This document shows, one piece after another, positions 1-4,901 of a stretch of DNA of 6,765 nucleotides (position 1 is its first letter; every line of letters starts with the position of its first letter). This DNA comes from Candidatus Heimdallarchaeota archaeon (GTDB taxonomy: Archaea > Asgardarchaeota > Heimdallarchaeia > Hodarchaeales > LC-3): contig DAHXPE010000533.1 in assembly GCA_027364495.1 (NCBI GenBank), positions 1 through 6,765 of the forward strand, in the 5' to 3' direction. A program made the position numbers and the translations under genes. Below the pieces are notes generated by a model. That model was given only the letters and a program-made list of their open reading frames with translations, did not search any database and was not told the DNA's origin.

Positions 1-73
1 CAAAGGACAAAATATTTTTAAAGGTTGCATCGTTTTCCTTGAGATTAGTACCAGAATTAGTTAAATACGACAT
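1..73 (-). CDS. Possible 5' end of a leftward gene, product unknown (partial)
   Basis: On the minus strand an ATG at 73-71 opens a frame that stays open for 24 codons to the window edge, beginning MSYLTNSGTNLKEND. The fragment is too short to assign a family and shows no motif. Support for a real gene comes from its upstream side: a TATA-like AT stretch lies about 25 bases before the ATG, which would give a leaderless transcript, and a direct repeat sits behind that. Against it, 24 open codons are weak evidence on their own. Function unknown. Confidence 0.3.
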   Translation of the reverse strand, partial: MSYLTNSGTNLKENDATFKNILSF

Positions 74-94
74 TCTTAAGCTATTTTATTTATT

Positions 95-106
95 CTTTAT
101 ATTTTG
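95..106 (-). promoter_or_regulatory. Putative archaeal TATA box for the leftward partial gene
   Basis: Read on the minus strand this is ACAAAATATAAAG-like, an AT-only core centred near base 100. An archaeal TATA box lies about 25 bases before the transcription start, which would put the start at about 74, next to the ATG at 73. AT-rich DNA makes such matches common, so this is a suggestion only. Confidence 0.25.
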
Positions 107-136
107 TCGGCAGTATTTTTGCTGATTTTTGTCGGC
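102..136. repeat. Ten-base direct repeat TTTTGTCGGC, possible operator
   Basis: TTTTGTCGGC occurs at 102-111 and again at 127-136, 25 bases apart, between the leftward partial gene and the rightward gene at 246. The GTCGGC core is GC-rich against very AT-rich surroundings, so chance recurrence is less likely than for an AT motif. The inner copy abuts the proposed TATA box of the leftward gene, where a regulator could block or recruit TFB. Just beyond, GAGT/ACTC arms (143-146 and 152-155) flank a TATAAA-like core. Which gene is controlled, if any, is unknown. Confidence 0.35.
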
Positions 137-245
137 TTAAGCGAGTATAAAACTCAGCCCTAATTAACCAAAAAATGAATCACGAATGTAAAATATTTTT
201 CCCGATAGGATAATTTTTAACTTACTATATTAATAATCAAATTAT

Positions 246-896
246 ATGTCTAATGAAATCCATTGTTATTATCATCCAGAACGAAAAGCAATTACATCCT
301 GTTCTCAATGTCAAAAGCCGATTTGTCCGGAAGATAGGCGATGGGTTGAGAAAGAAGTAGCTTGGACGAATTATAATATTAATAACAAACCGGTACTTTG
401 TTTTGTTTGTTATAAAAGTCAAATTATGCCTCAATCGAAACCGATCTCCGTGTTCGGATCCATTATACTTTCGTTTGCTATTGTAGCTCTTGTTTTTGGA
501 ATTTTTTATTTTTCTGGCATTTTTGGAGCTTTAGGAAATTTTTCATTTGGTATTGGTCCATTTGTATCTCCTCAATCAAATATATCTTCTACCTCTAATT
601 CTGGAGGTACTCCAACTAATTTACTGATTTTTGAAGAAATATTTGTAATATTTGTTTTCGTAGTAATTTTTGGAACGATTTATGTAAAATCACATGATAG
701 AGCTAAAAGAATACGACAGATAAATCAAATGAATGAAAATAATTATTTTGCTTCACAAAACCAATCCTTTTCTCCAATGCAGATTCAACAAGGAGAAGTA
801 TCCAAATCAACTTGTAAAAGATGCGGTTCATTTATTAACCCAGGTGATCCATTTTGTCCCACCTGCGGTTCTAGAATTAATGATGGAAATCAATAA
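246..896 (+). CDS. Two-helix membrane protein with N-terminal B-box-like zinc finger and C-terminal zinc ribbon
   Basis: A 216-residue protein. The N-terminus has a Cys/His pattern like a B-box zinc finger: C7-x2-H10, C19-x2-C22, C27 and C52-x2-C55. Two hydrophobic segments follow, at about 67-92 and 125-147, joined by a Ser/Asn/Gly-rich loop with sequons N98-F-S and N112-I-S. The basic stretch HDRAKRIRQ after the second helix suggests that both ends face the cytoplasm and the loop faces outward. A polar linker leads to a C-terminal zinc ribbon, C190-x2-C193-x10-C204-x2-C207. Proteins of this plan are known mostly as uncharacterised zinc-finger membrane proteins in Asgard archaea; B-boxes usually mediate protein contacts, but no reaction or partner can be named here. 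The ATG at 246 has no Shine-Dalgarno and sits behind AT-rich sequence, fitting a near-leaderless mRNA. The gene converges on the RHH gene with 15 bases between their stops. Domain calls are firm; function is unknown. Confidence 0.85.
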   Translation: MSNEIHCYYHPERKAITSCSQCQKPICPEDRRWVEKEVAWTNYNINNKPVLCFVCYKSQIMPQSKPISVFGSIILSFAIVALVFGIFYFSGIFGALGNFSFGIGPFVSPQSNISSTSNSGGTPTNLLIFEEIFVIFVFVVIFGTIYVKSHDRAKRIRQINQMNENNYFASQNQSFSPMQIQQGEVSKSTCKRCGSFINPGDPFCPTCGSRINDGNQ

Positions 897-911
897 AACG
901 AATATTAGTCA

Positions 912-1583
912 TTAACTTTTCGTCTGTTTCTTTTCTTCAATTATCGTTTTTAATGTTTCTAAGAACAGTATGGACATTGGTGCAGATGGATCTATAATGT
1001 CTTGCCTTCTTGTAAACCCTAAATTGCACAAAAACAAAAACATCATCAAAACCTGCAAAACTCTATTACTCAGGACCACATCTTTAAATCCATTTGGAGG
1101 ATTGGCTAAGTGATCTAAAAAATACCTTTCAATATCTATACGTGAAAACTCACGAAACTCTAATGGAGTAATATTTGACTCATCTAAGCGATTTCTAGCC
1201 AATTTAAATGATTCGTAGAAGTCGTATTTTGGTTCAAAAATATTCAATAACATAGCAACAGCTCTTATATAAATATTTTGTTCTTCATTTGCTATAACCT
1301 CTCTGGATTTCTCTATTGCTTCTACTCTTGTCATAAGCTGTTCGATATTGTTGCCGGCTTCTTTTATTTCATTATCTGGTCCTATGTAGGCTCTTATTGC
1401 TTCTCTAATTAGTGCAGTTGGTGTTCTATATGGAAAAAGTGCATCTTCTTTCTTTTTTTCTTTAATATATTTTTTTATTTCTTCGATTAATGATGTTTCC
1501 AGTGTTATATTTGTTTTTGGTGATTTACTGATCAATATGTCTTTTACCAATGTTTTAAATTCCTTTCTATCTTTTCCTATCAT
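912..1583 (-). CDS. Ribbon-helix-helix (CopG/Arc-like) protein with unassigned helical C-terminal domain
   Basis: A 223-residue protein. Residues 24-67 fit a ribbon-helix-helix DNA-binding fold: a strand (TNITLE, about 24-29), helix A (about 30-45, LIEEIKKYIKEKKK), a turn with an inserted DALFPYR, and helix B starting TPTALIREAIRAYIG (54-68), the classic S/T-x-x-x-I/V-R-x-A pattern. RHH proteins dimerise and insert the strand pair into the DNA major groove. A charged, possibly coiled-coil stretch (70-105) follows, then an alpha-helical domain (about 105-215) with a hydrophobic helix near 175-188 (VLQVLMMFLFLCNLGF). That segment could be a dimerisation core or a weak membrane helix; I do not recognise its family. 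The domain is far longer than a simple antitoxin-type RHH protein, and no toxin gene is adjacent. It is transcribed alone, convergent with the zinc-finger gene. The DNA-binding role is well supported; target and effector are unknown. Confidence 0.8.
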   Translation of the reverse strand: MIGKDRKEFKTLVKDILISKSPKTNITLETSLIEEIKKYIKEKKKEDALFPYRTPTALIREAIRAYIGPDNEIKEAGNNIEQLMTRVEAIEKSREVIANEEQNIYIRAVAMLLNIFEPKYDFYESFKLARNRLDESNITPLEFREFSRIDIERYFLDHLANPPNGFKDVVLSNRVLQVLMMFLFLCNLGFTRRQDIIDPSAPMSILFLETLKTIIEEKKQTKS

Positions 1584-1635
1584 TTTAGGATGTAATTTTG
1601 ATTATTTCTAATTATTGCGTCGAAATTTATGATCA

Positions 1636-1648
1636 TATTTAAAGATTT
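1636..1648 (-). promoter_or_regulatory. Possible TATA box of the RHH gene
   Basis: On the minus strand ATCTTTAAATATG lies about 58 bases before the ATG at 1583. It would give a start near 1615 and a leader of roughly 30 bases. It is the best TATA-like match in the leader, but the region is AT-rich throughout and the call is weak. Confidence 0.22.
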
Positions 1649-1812
1649 TTAGTTGAATACCATGTTACGAGTTTATTCTGTCAAAGATACTAAATAGTAT
1701 TGTTGCTCATTTGAAGTTAAAAATATCCTTTAATAAATTCTTTAGAAAAATTTTTAAACAAGTTATTCTCCATGAAAAATCATGTTTGAAAGATTCTCCT
1801 AGGTTCCAAGGA

Positions 1813-1844
1813 GGACGAGGATACCTTTTTTTTTATTTTCGTCC
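1813..1844 (+). terminator. Hairpin with T-tract; possible terminator or end of a small RNA
   Basis: GGACGA at 1813-1818 pairs with TCGTCC at 1839-1844, extendable inward by two G-U pairs, with nine consecutive T at 1826-1834 in the loop. An alternative stem, CTCCT 1796-1800 with AGGAG 1809-1813, precedes it and shares base 1813, so the two are mutually exclusive at that base. No rightward gene ends nearby, so a terminator here would serve an unannotated transcript from 1584-1825. Alternatively this is an ordinary AT-region hairpin. Confidence 0.25.
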
Positions 1845-1991
1845 AGATTTTTATTTAATTTAGTAACTGTAAAAATTACTGGATTTTACTGGTAATTATT
1901 AGTTGTAGCTAGAATCTCATTGTTAAAAGCACCCTAGTCTATTGTGAATTAAATATTTGATTATCGATCTCGATTATTTACCTTCCAATTG

Positions 1992-2011
1992 CTTTAAAAA
2001 CGTTTTTAAAG
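1992..2011. promoter_or_regulatory. Perfect 20-bp palindrome overlapping the ArsR promoter TATA box
   Basis: CTTTAAAAACGTTTTTAAAG is exactly its own reverse complement. Its right half, TTTTTAAAG, is also the best TATA-like element for the ArsR gene: centred near 2006 it would put the transcription start near 2030-2034. A dimeric winged-helix repressor bound here would compete with TBP, the usual archaeal repression mechanism. That the ArsR protein of this operon is the binder is inference. Confidence 0.55.
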
Positions 2012-2023
2012 TCAAAAAATTTT

Positions 2024-2043
2024 ATTCAACTAAATGGTTGAAT
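2024..2043. promoter_or_regulatory. Second palindrome, probable ArsR operator across the start site
   Basis: ATTCAAC (2024-2030) and GTTGAAT (2037-2043) are perfect inverted arms around the six bases TAAATG. The size and ATTCAA/TTGAAT character fit operators of ArsR-family dimers. It covers the predicted transcription start and the first ATG (2034-2036) of the ArsR gene itself, so autorepression is the simple reading. The 13-base distance from the end of the upstream palindrome would allow two dimers to bind side by side. Confidence 0.5.
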
Positions 2044-2360
2044 GTAATATGAATTTAGATTATGTCTTTTTTTCACTTACAGACCCTACAAGAAGAGATA
2101 TCTTAGAAAGAATTGCAAAGAAAAGTTTGTCAATTGGCGAGTTAGCAGAAAATTATAATCTAACATTTCAAGCAGTCTCAAAACACATTAATGTTCTAGA
2201 AAAAGCATCTCTAATAGTTAAACATAAAAAGGGAAAATTTAATTATGTTCAATTATCACCAGAACCTTTTAAAGACGCAATAGACTATCTATCTTTTTAT
2301 AGAAATTTCTGGGAAGAGAAATTAGATTTATTGGGAGAATATTTAGAAAAGGACGAATAA
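2034..2360 (+). CDS. ArsR-family winged-helix transcriptional repressor (SdpR-like, AHSA1-linked type)
   Basis: A 108-residue ArsR-type winged helix-turn-helix. The N-terminal helix reads FFSLTDPTRRDILERI (12-27), the signature of the ArsR subgroup paired with AHSA1/SRPBCC genes. Next come LSIGELAENYNL (32-43), the recognition helix TFQAVSKHINVLEKASLI (44-61), and the beta wing VKHKKGKFNYVQLS (62-75). A C-terminal helix, FKDAIDYLSFYRNFWEEKLDLLGEYL, probably makes the dimer. The only Cys is C4 and no ArsR/SmtB metal-site pattern is seen, so metal sensing is unlikely; the effector is unknown. Such proteins repress their own operon. The ATG at 2034 gives the full frame, but most family members begin at the equivalent of M6 (ATG 2049, MNLDYVFFSL), which would free the upstream ATG that lies within a palindrome. 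The downstream gene starts two bases after the stop, so the two are cotranscribed. The family call is firm. Confidence 0.9.
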   Translation: MVECNMNLDYVFFSLTDPTRRDILERIAKKSLSIGELAENYNLTFQAVSKHINVLEKASLIVKHKKGKFNYVQLSPEPFKDAIDYLSFYRNFWEEKLDLLGEYLEKDE

Positions 2361-2362
2361 AA

Positions 2363-3382
2363 ATGCCTAAAAAAGCCCAAAAAAAGAAACCTATTAAAGT
2401 GGTTTTGGGAACACCGAATGCTGAATTTACAATTGAAAGATTATATAATGCACCAGTTGAAAAAGTCTGGAAAGCATTAACAGCAAATGAAGAGATTAGA
2501 CAATGGTACTTTGATTTACCAGAATTTAAAGCCGTCAAAGGATTTGAATTCCAATTTTTAGGAGGAAAGGATCAGGAGCACCTGTATAGGCATCTTTGCA
2601 AAGTAACTGAAGTGATTTCAAATAAAAAATTATCTTATTCCTGGCAATACGATGGGTACGTTGGATATTCTGAAGTTAGTTTTGAATTATTTGAAGATGG
2701 TAAAAAAACAAGAGTTAAATTAACACATACTGGTATTAATACATTTCCACAAAATAACGAGGATTTCTCAAGTAATAATTTTGCAGTGGGATGGACCTAT
2801 ATCATTAATAAATCTCTAAAAGAACATGTGGAGAAAAAAAGAGTAATAATGTTTAATATGATAACTATTGACGGTTATTTTGAAGGTTCAAAGCCTTGGG
2901 AGTTGGACTGGCATAATGTTAATCCTGAATTTAATGAATTCGCAATAAATCAATTGGAATCAATCGATTGCATTATATTTGGGAGAAAGACTTACGAAGG
3001 AATGGCCAGTTACTGGCTTTCTGCCGAGGCAAAGGAAAATGATCCAATAGTTGCAGAATTAATGAATGATTCTCCGAAAGTTGTATTTTCAACGACACTT
3101 AAGACTGTAGATTGGAAAAATACGACAATAGCATCAGGTTCGTTAAAAGAAGAAATTCAAAAGCTGAAACAAAAGTATGAGAAAGATTTAATTCTATTAG
3201 GAAGTGCAAATTTAGCACTTGAGCTTATGAAAGAGGGTTTAATAGATGAATTGCGTTTAATGATTTGTCCCATAATAATAGGTAAAGGAAGACCAATGTT
3301 TACTGAGCTAAGACAAAAAGTGAATTTATTAAAAACAATGACATTTAAATCTGGTAATGTACTACTTTATTATAAAGTTTAA
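2363..3382 (+). CDS. AHSA1/SRPBCC domain fused to DHFR-like (RibD C-terminal) reductase domain
   Basis: A 339-residue, two-domain cytosolic protein. After a basic tail (MPKKAQKKK), residues 21-157 are an Aha1-like SRPBCC (START-fold) ligand-binding domain: FTIERLYNAPVEKVWKAL, then QWYFD, VTEVISNKKLSYSW, and the closing helix GWTYIINKSLKEHVE. Residues 161-339 are a DHFR-like/RibD C-terminal domain of the YwjB/YyaP type: MITIDGYFEG (166-175), FGRKTYEG (206-213), LILLGSANLALELMKEGLIDELRL (about 276-299), and PIIIGKGRPMF (303-313). That fold binds NAD(P)H and reduces pterin- or flavin-like substrates in relatives; the substrate here is unknown. ArsR, AHSA1 and DHFR-like genes are often neighbours, but normally separate. 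The joint at K158-R160 lies on seven A and has no linker; each half has the length of a stand-alone protein (about 160 and 177 residues). The fusion may therefore come from a one-base insertion or sequencing error. It is the second gene of the ArsR operon. Confidence 0.85.
   Translation: MPKKAQKKKPIKVVLGTPNAEFTIERLYNAPVEKVWKALTANEEIRQWYFDLPEFKAVKGFEFQFLGGKDQEHLYRHLCKVTEVISNKKLSYSWQYDGYVGYSEVSFELFEDGKKTRVKLTHTGINTFPQNNEDFSSNNFAVGWTYIINKSLKEHVEKKRVIMFNMITIDGYFEGSKPWELDWHNVNPEFNEFAINQLESIDCIIFGRKTYEGMASYWLSAEAKENDPIVAELMNDSPKVVFSTTLKTVDWKNTTIASGSLKEEIQKLKQKYEKDLILLGSANLALELMKEGLIDELRLMICPIIIGKGRPMFTELRQKVNLLKTMTFKSGNVLLYYKV
2831..2851 (+). other. Fusion joint on an A7 run with latent TAA-TAATG stop/start
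   Basis: In the reading frame as given, E157 (GAG) is followed by AAA AAA AGA (K-K-R) and V-I-M. The A run is 2834-2840. With one A fewer the same bases read E-K-K-E and then TAA (2844-2846) and TAA (2847-2849). The last A of the second stop begins ATG 2849-2851, which is in frame with the whole DHFR-like domain (MFNMITIDGYFEG). The stop/start overlap is typical of translationally coupled genes. This shows directly that one base decides between a fusion and two genes. Confidence 0.75.
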
Positions 3383-3399
3383 AATTAATTGTTTATTTT

Positions 3400-3425
3400 A
3401 AAAAAAGCTAAATTGTCTTTTTTTT
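3400..3425. terminator. Bidirectional A/T-tract hairpin between convergent genes
   Basis: AAAAAAAG (3400-3407) pairs with CTTTTTTT (3417-3424) around a nine-base loop. Read rightward it ends in eight T (3418-3425), 36 bases after the stop of the fusion gene. Read leftward it ends in seven T, beyond the stop of the oxidoreductase gene. The symmetry suits termination of both convergent transcripts by U-tracts, as in archaea. Just beyond, TTTAATAAA is repeated at 3424-3432 and 3437-3445, without evident meaning. Confidence 0.5.
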
Positions 3426-3465
3426 AATAAACGGTGTTTAATAAATTCTTTTTTGCCAAGAAAAT

Positions 3466-4533
3466 TTAGTATTTTACTAAATGATGGGCTGTATCTAGAT
3501 AATTAATAAAATCTTGGCTTACAGACACCTTTTTCAATGATTCAACATCCCAAGGCGGAAGATAAGGCTTGAAACCTTGAATTTTAGAATTTGTTACCCA
3601 ATCCGGATGAATTATACTAGCTTTGCCTAACACTATAATGTCTGCACCAGCATTTTGAGCCTTATCAGCATCTGCTCTGGTCCAAATACCGCCAGTAGTT
3701 GCTATTTTGACAGTATCTGGAACCACGCTTCGGATAGCAGAAACGACTGGTGTTTTATCTTCTTCAAAAGGGCCAGAACCTATTGCATCACGTAACGATA
3801 AATGTAAAACATCGATATGTTCATTTGCGAGCATTTTTGCGACCTTTTTACTATCTTCAAGATAAAGTCCGAGCCTATTAATATTGTCAACTGGAGAAAT
3901 TCTCACATTAACCATAAAAGATGGAGAAACAGCCTTTTTAATTGATCTAACGGTTTCAAGTAAAAATTTAGCTCTGTTTTCAATTGTCCCACCATATTCA
4001 TCTGTACGCCTATTTATGTTTGCCGCAAGAAATTGAGTAAATATATAACCATTAGCTCCGTGAACCTCAACACCAGCAAAACCAGCTAGTTCAGCACGAA
4101 GAGCAGCATCAGTAAAATCTTCTATAACTTGTTGAACTTCATCATTGGTTGCTGCATGAACATTTTCAGCATCTGAGGATGAAATCTTTCTTGGAGCACA
4201 TTCAGCTCTACTACCTCCATGGTGGAGTTGGACAATGGGGAGTGAATGGGCTTCTTTGATAGCATAAGCTAGTTTCGTAAGACCTGGCAATTGTTTATTA
4301 TTAGCAATACCTAATTGACCCTTCCAAGCATGTCCTTGTTCTGAAACAAAGGTAGCACAAGTAGAAATCAATCCAAAGTGACCTGCTCTACGCATCAACC
4401 AGTTAAATTCATTATTATGAAGGGTACCATCAAGATTGGATTGTGTATTTGTCAAAGGAGCTAAAGCAAATCTATTTGGTAGTACTGTTCCACATTGCAA
4501 TTCTAAAGGTTCATCTAAATTGTCTATATTCAT
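3466..4533 (-). CDS. Old Yellow Enzyme-family NAD(P)H:flavin oxidoreductase
   Basis: A 355-residue FMN-binding TIM barrel of the OYE family, full length. Visible signatures are NRFALAPLTN (20-29, FMN edge), VQLHHGG (101-107, with the FMN-contacting Gln102), and HGANGYIFTQFL (158-169), where H158 and N161 are the substrate-orienting pair of the ene-reductase site and Y163 sits at the proton-donor position. They are followed by NRRTDEYGG and ENR (174-187), R211 in VNVRISP, and the phosphate-binding ATTGG (278-282) and VLGKASIIHPDW (301-312). These enzymes are cytosolic and use NAD(P)H to reduce FMN, then an activated C=C bond such as an enone or nitro compound; the physiological substrate is rarely known. 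The ATG at 4533 follows a TATA-like box and no Shine-Dalgarno. The gene is monocistronic and convergent with the fusion gene. Two sampled 60-base lines have about 40-47% G+C, against about 28% in sampled lines of the ArsR and kinase genes, suggesting a later arrival, perhaps from bacteria. Confidence 0.93.
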   Translation of the reverse strand: MNIDNLDEPLELQCGTVLPNRFALAPLTNTQSNLDGTLHNNEFNWLMRRAGHFGLISTCATFVSEQGHAWKGQLGIANNKQLPGLTKLAYAIKEAHSLPIVQLHHGGSRAECAPRKISSSDAENVHAATNDEVQQVIEDFTDAALRAELAGFAGVEVHGANGYIFTQFLAANINRRTDEYGGTIENRAKFLLETVRSIKKAVSPSFMVNVRISPVDNINRLGLYLEDSKKVAKMLANEHIDVLHLSLRDAIGSGPFEEDKTPVVSAIRSVVPDTVKIATTGGIWTRADADKAQNAGADIIVLGKASIIHPDWVTNSKIQGFKPYLPPWDVESLKKVSVSQDFINYLDTAHHLVKY

Positions 4534-4562
4534 TTTTAAGCATTTGAATTTTTTAAATTAGA

Positions 4563-4574
4563 ACTTTTAAAAAT
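4563..4574 (-). promoter_or_regulatory. Possible TATA box of the oxidoreductase gene
   Basis: On the minus strand ATTTTTAAAAG, centred near 4569, is about 36 bases before the ATG at 4533 and would give a leader of about ten bases. A second AT block at 4546-4560 is closer but would place the start inside the gene. Behind the box, GTTGAAT at 4575-4581 matches the half-site of the palindrome at 2024-2043, and TTGAAT recurs at 4583-4588. The heptamer also occurs inside coding regions, so the match may be chance. Confidence 0.25.
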
Positions 4575-4862
4575 GTTGAATTTTGAATAGTCCTTAATGA
4601 TGAGAAAATACTTTAGGTAGAAATTCATTTAATATGGAAAACAGTAGCAAAATGTTTTTTACTGAAGCAAAAACTTATCATATTGATTAATTTCTTCTTT
4701 AAAGATAATATACAGAAGTGTTAATTAAAATAGAAAAAATTTGATATATATTTTCTCATTTGAATGATTTATTTAAAGGGATTTTGAAAAATTTAGTTCA
4801 TTATGTATGTCCAGAAAAGTGATTTTGTAAAAAACTTTAATTATTATTTTTATGCTCATTAA

Positions 4863-4882
4863 GATAAATTAAATAAAATTTA
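4863..4882 (+). promoter_or_regulatory. Putative TATA region of the histidine kinase gene
   Basis: GATAAATTAAATAAAATTTA is an AT block centred near 4872. A transcription start about 25 bases downstream falls near 4898, just before the ATG at 4902, and would lie after the TTG at 4887. This placement supports the ATG as the true start and a near-leaderless mRNA. Composition makes the match easy, so confidence is low. Confidence 0.3.
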
Positions 4883-4901
4883 TGTTTTGGAAATCATTGC
4901 T

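Larger units (their letters stand above)
1584..2033. other. 450-base intergenic region between divergent RHH and ArsR genes
   Basis: No ORF longer than about a dozen codons with a credible start is present on either strand. The left part carries the RHH promoter. The middle holds short inverted repeats: ATACTA/TAGTAT at 1687-1700 and CATGA/TCATG at 1771-1784. The only GC-rich patch, 1796-1824, forms the hairpins listed separately. The right end carries the two 20-bp palindromes and the ArsR promoter. The gap is long for a compact archaeal genome, so a small untranslated RNA is possible but not shown. Confidence 0.5.
4534..4901. other. 368-base AT-rich intergenic region between divergent genes
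   Basis: It separates the leftward oxidoreductase and the rightward histidine kinase and so carries both promoters at its ends. Between about 4590 and 4850 I see no RNA gene, no strong inverted repeat and no ORF beyond an 18-codon frame at 4634-4690 without a start signal. Nothing supported in the middle. Confidence 0.5.

Noticed and set aside
176..214. Twelve-codon frame MNHECKIFFPIG before the zinc-finger gene, behind a TATAAA-like box
   Set aside because: Too short, no regulatory-peptide features, no attenuator-like structure after it; a chance frame is as likely.
237..434. 65-codon minus-strand frame within the zinc-finger gene
   Set aside because: Lies antisense to a gene with clear zinc-binding motifs; no family resemblance.
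733..915. 60-codon plus-strand frame overlapping the end of the zinc-finger gene
   Set aside because: Out of frame with the zinc-ribbon cysteines that show the real frame; composition is that of a shadow frame.
912..1583. RHH protein as the antitoxin of a toxin-antitoxin pair
   Set aside because: No small toxin gene is adjacent on the same strand, and the protein is much longer than typical RHH antitoxins.
2034..2360. ArsR protein as an arsenic or metal sensor
   Set aside because: No ELCVCDL-type or other Cys/His metal site; the only Cys is residue 4, and no resistance gene is nearby.
2269..2538. 89-codon minus-strand frame across the ArsR/AHSA1 boundary
   Set aside because: Antisense to two well-supported domains; its hydrophobic stretches mirror the Lys-rich start of the fusion gene.
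4596..4665. ATGATGA and CTGA 70 bases apart, as in a C/D box guide RNA
   Set aside because: No internal C'/D' boxes, no terminal stem and wider spacing than usual; short AT motifs occur by chance.
4634..4690. 18-codon frame MENSSKMFFTEAKTYHID
   Set aside because: No promoter or start signal tied to it and too short to judge.
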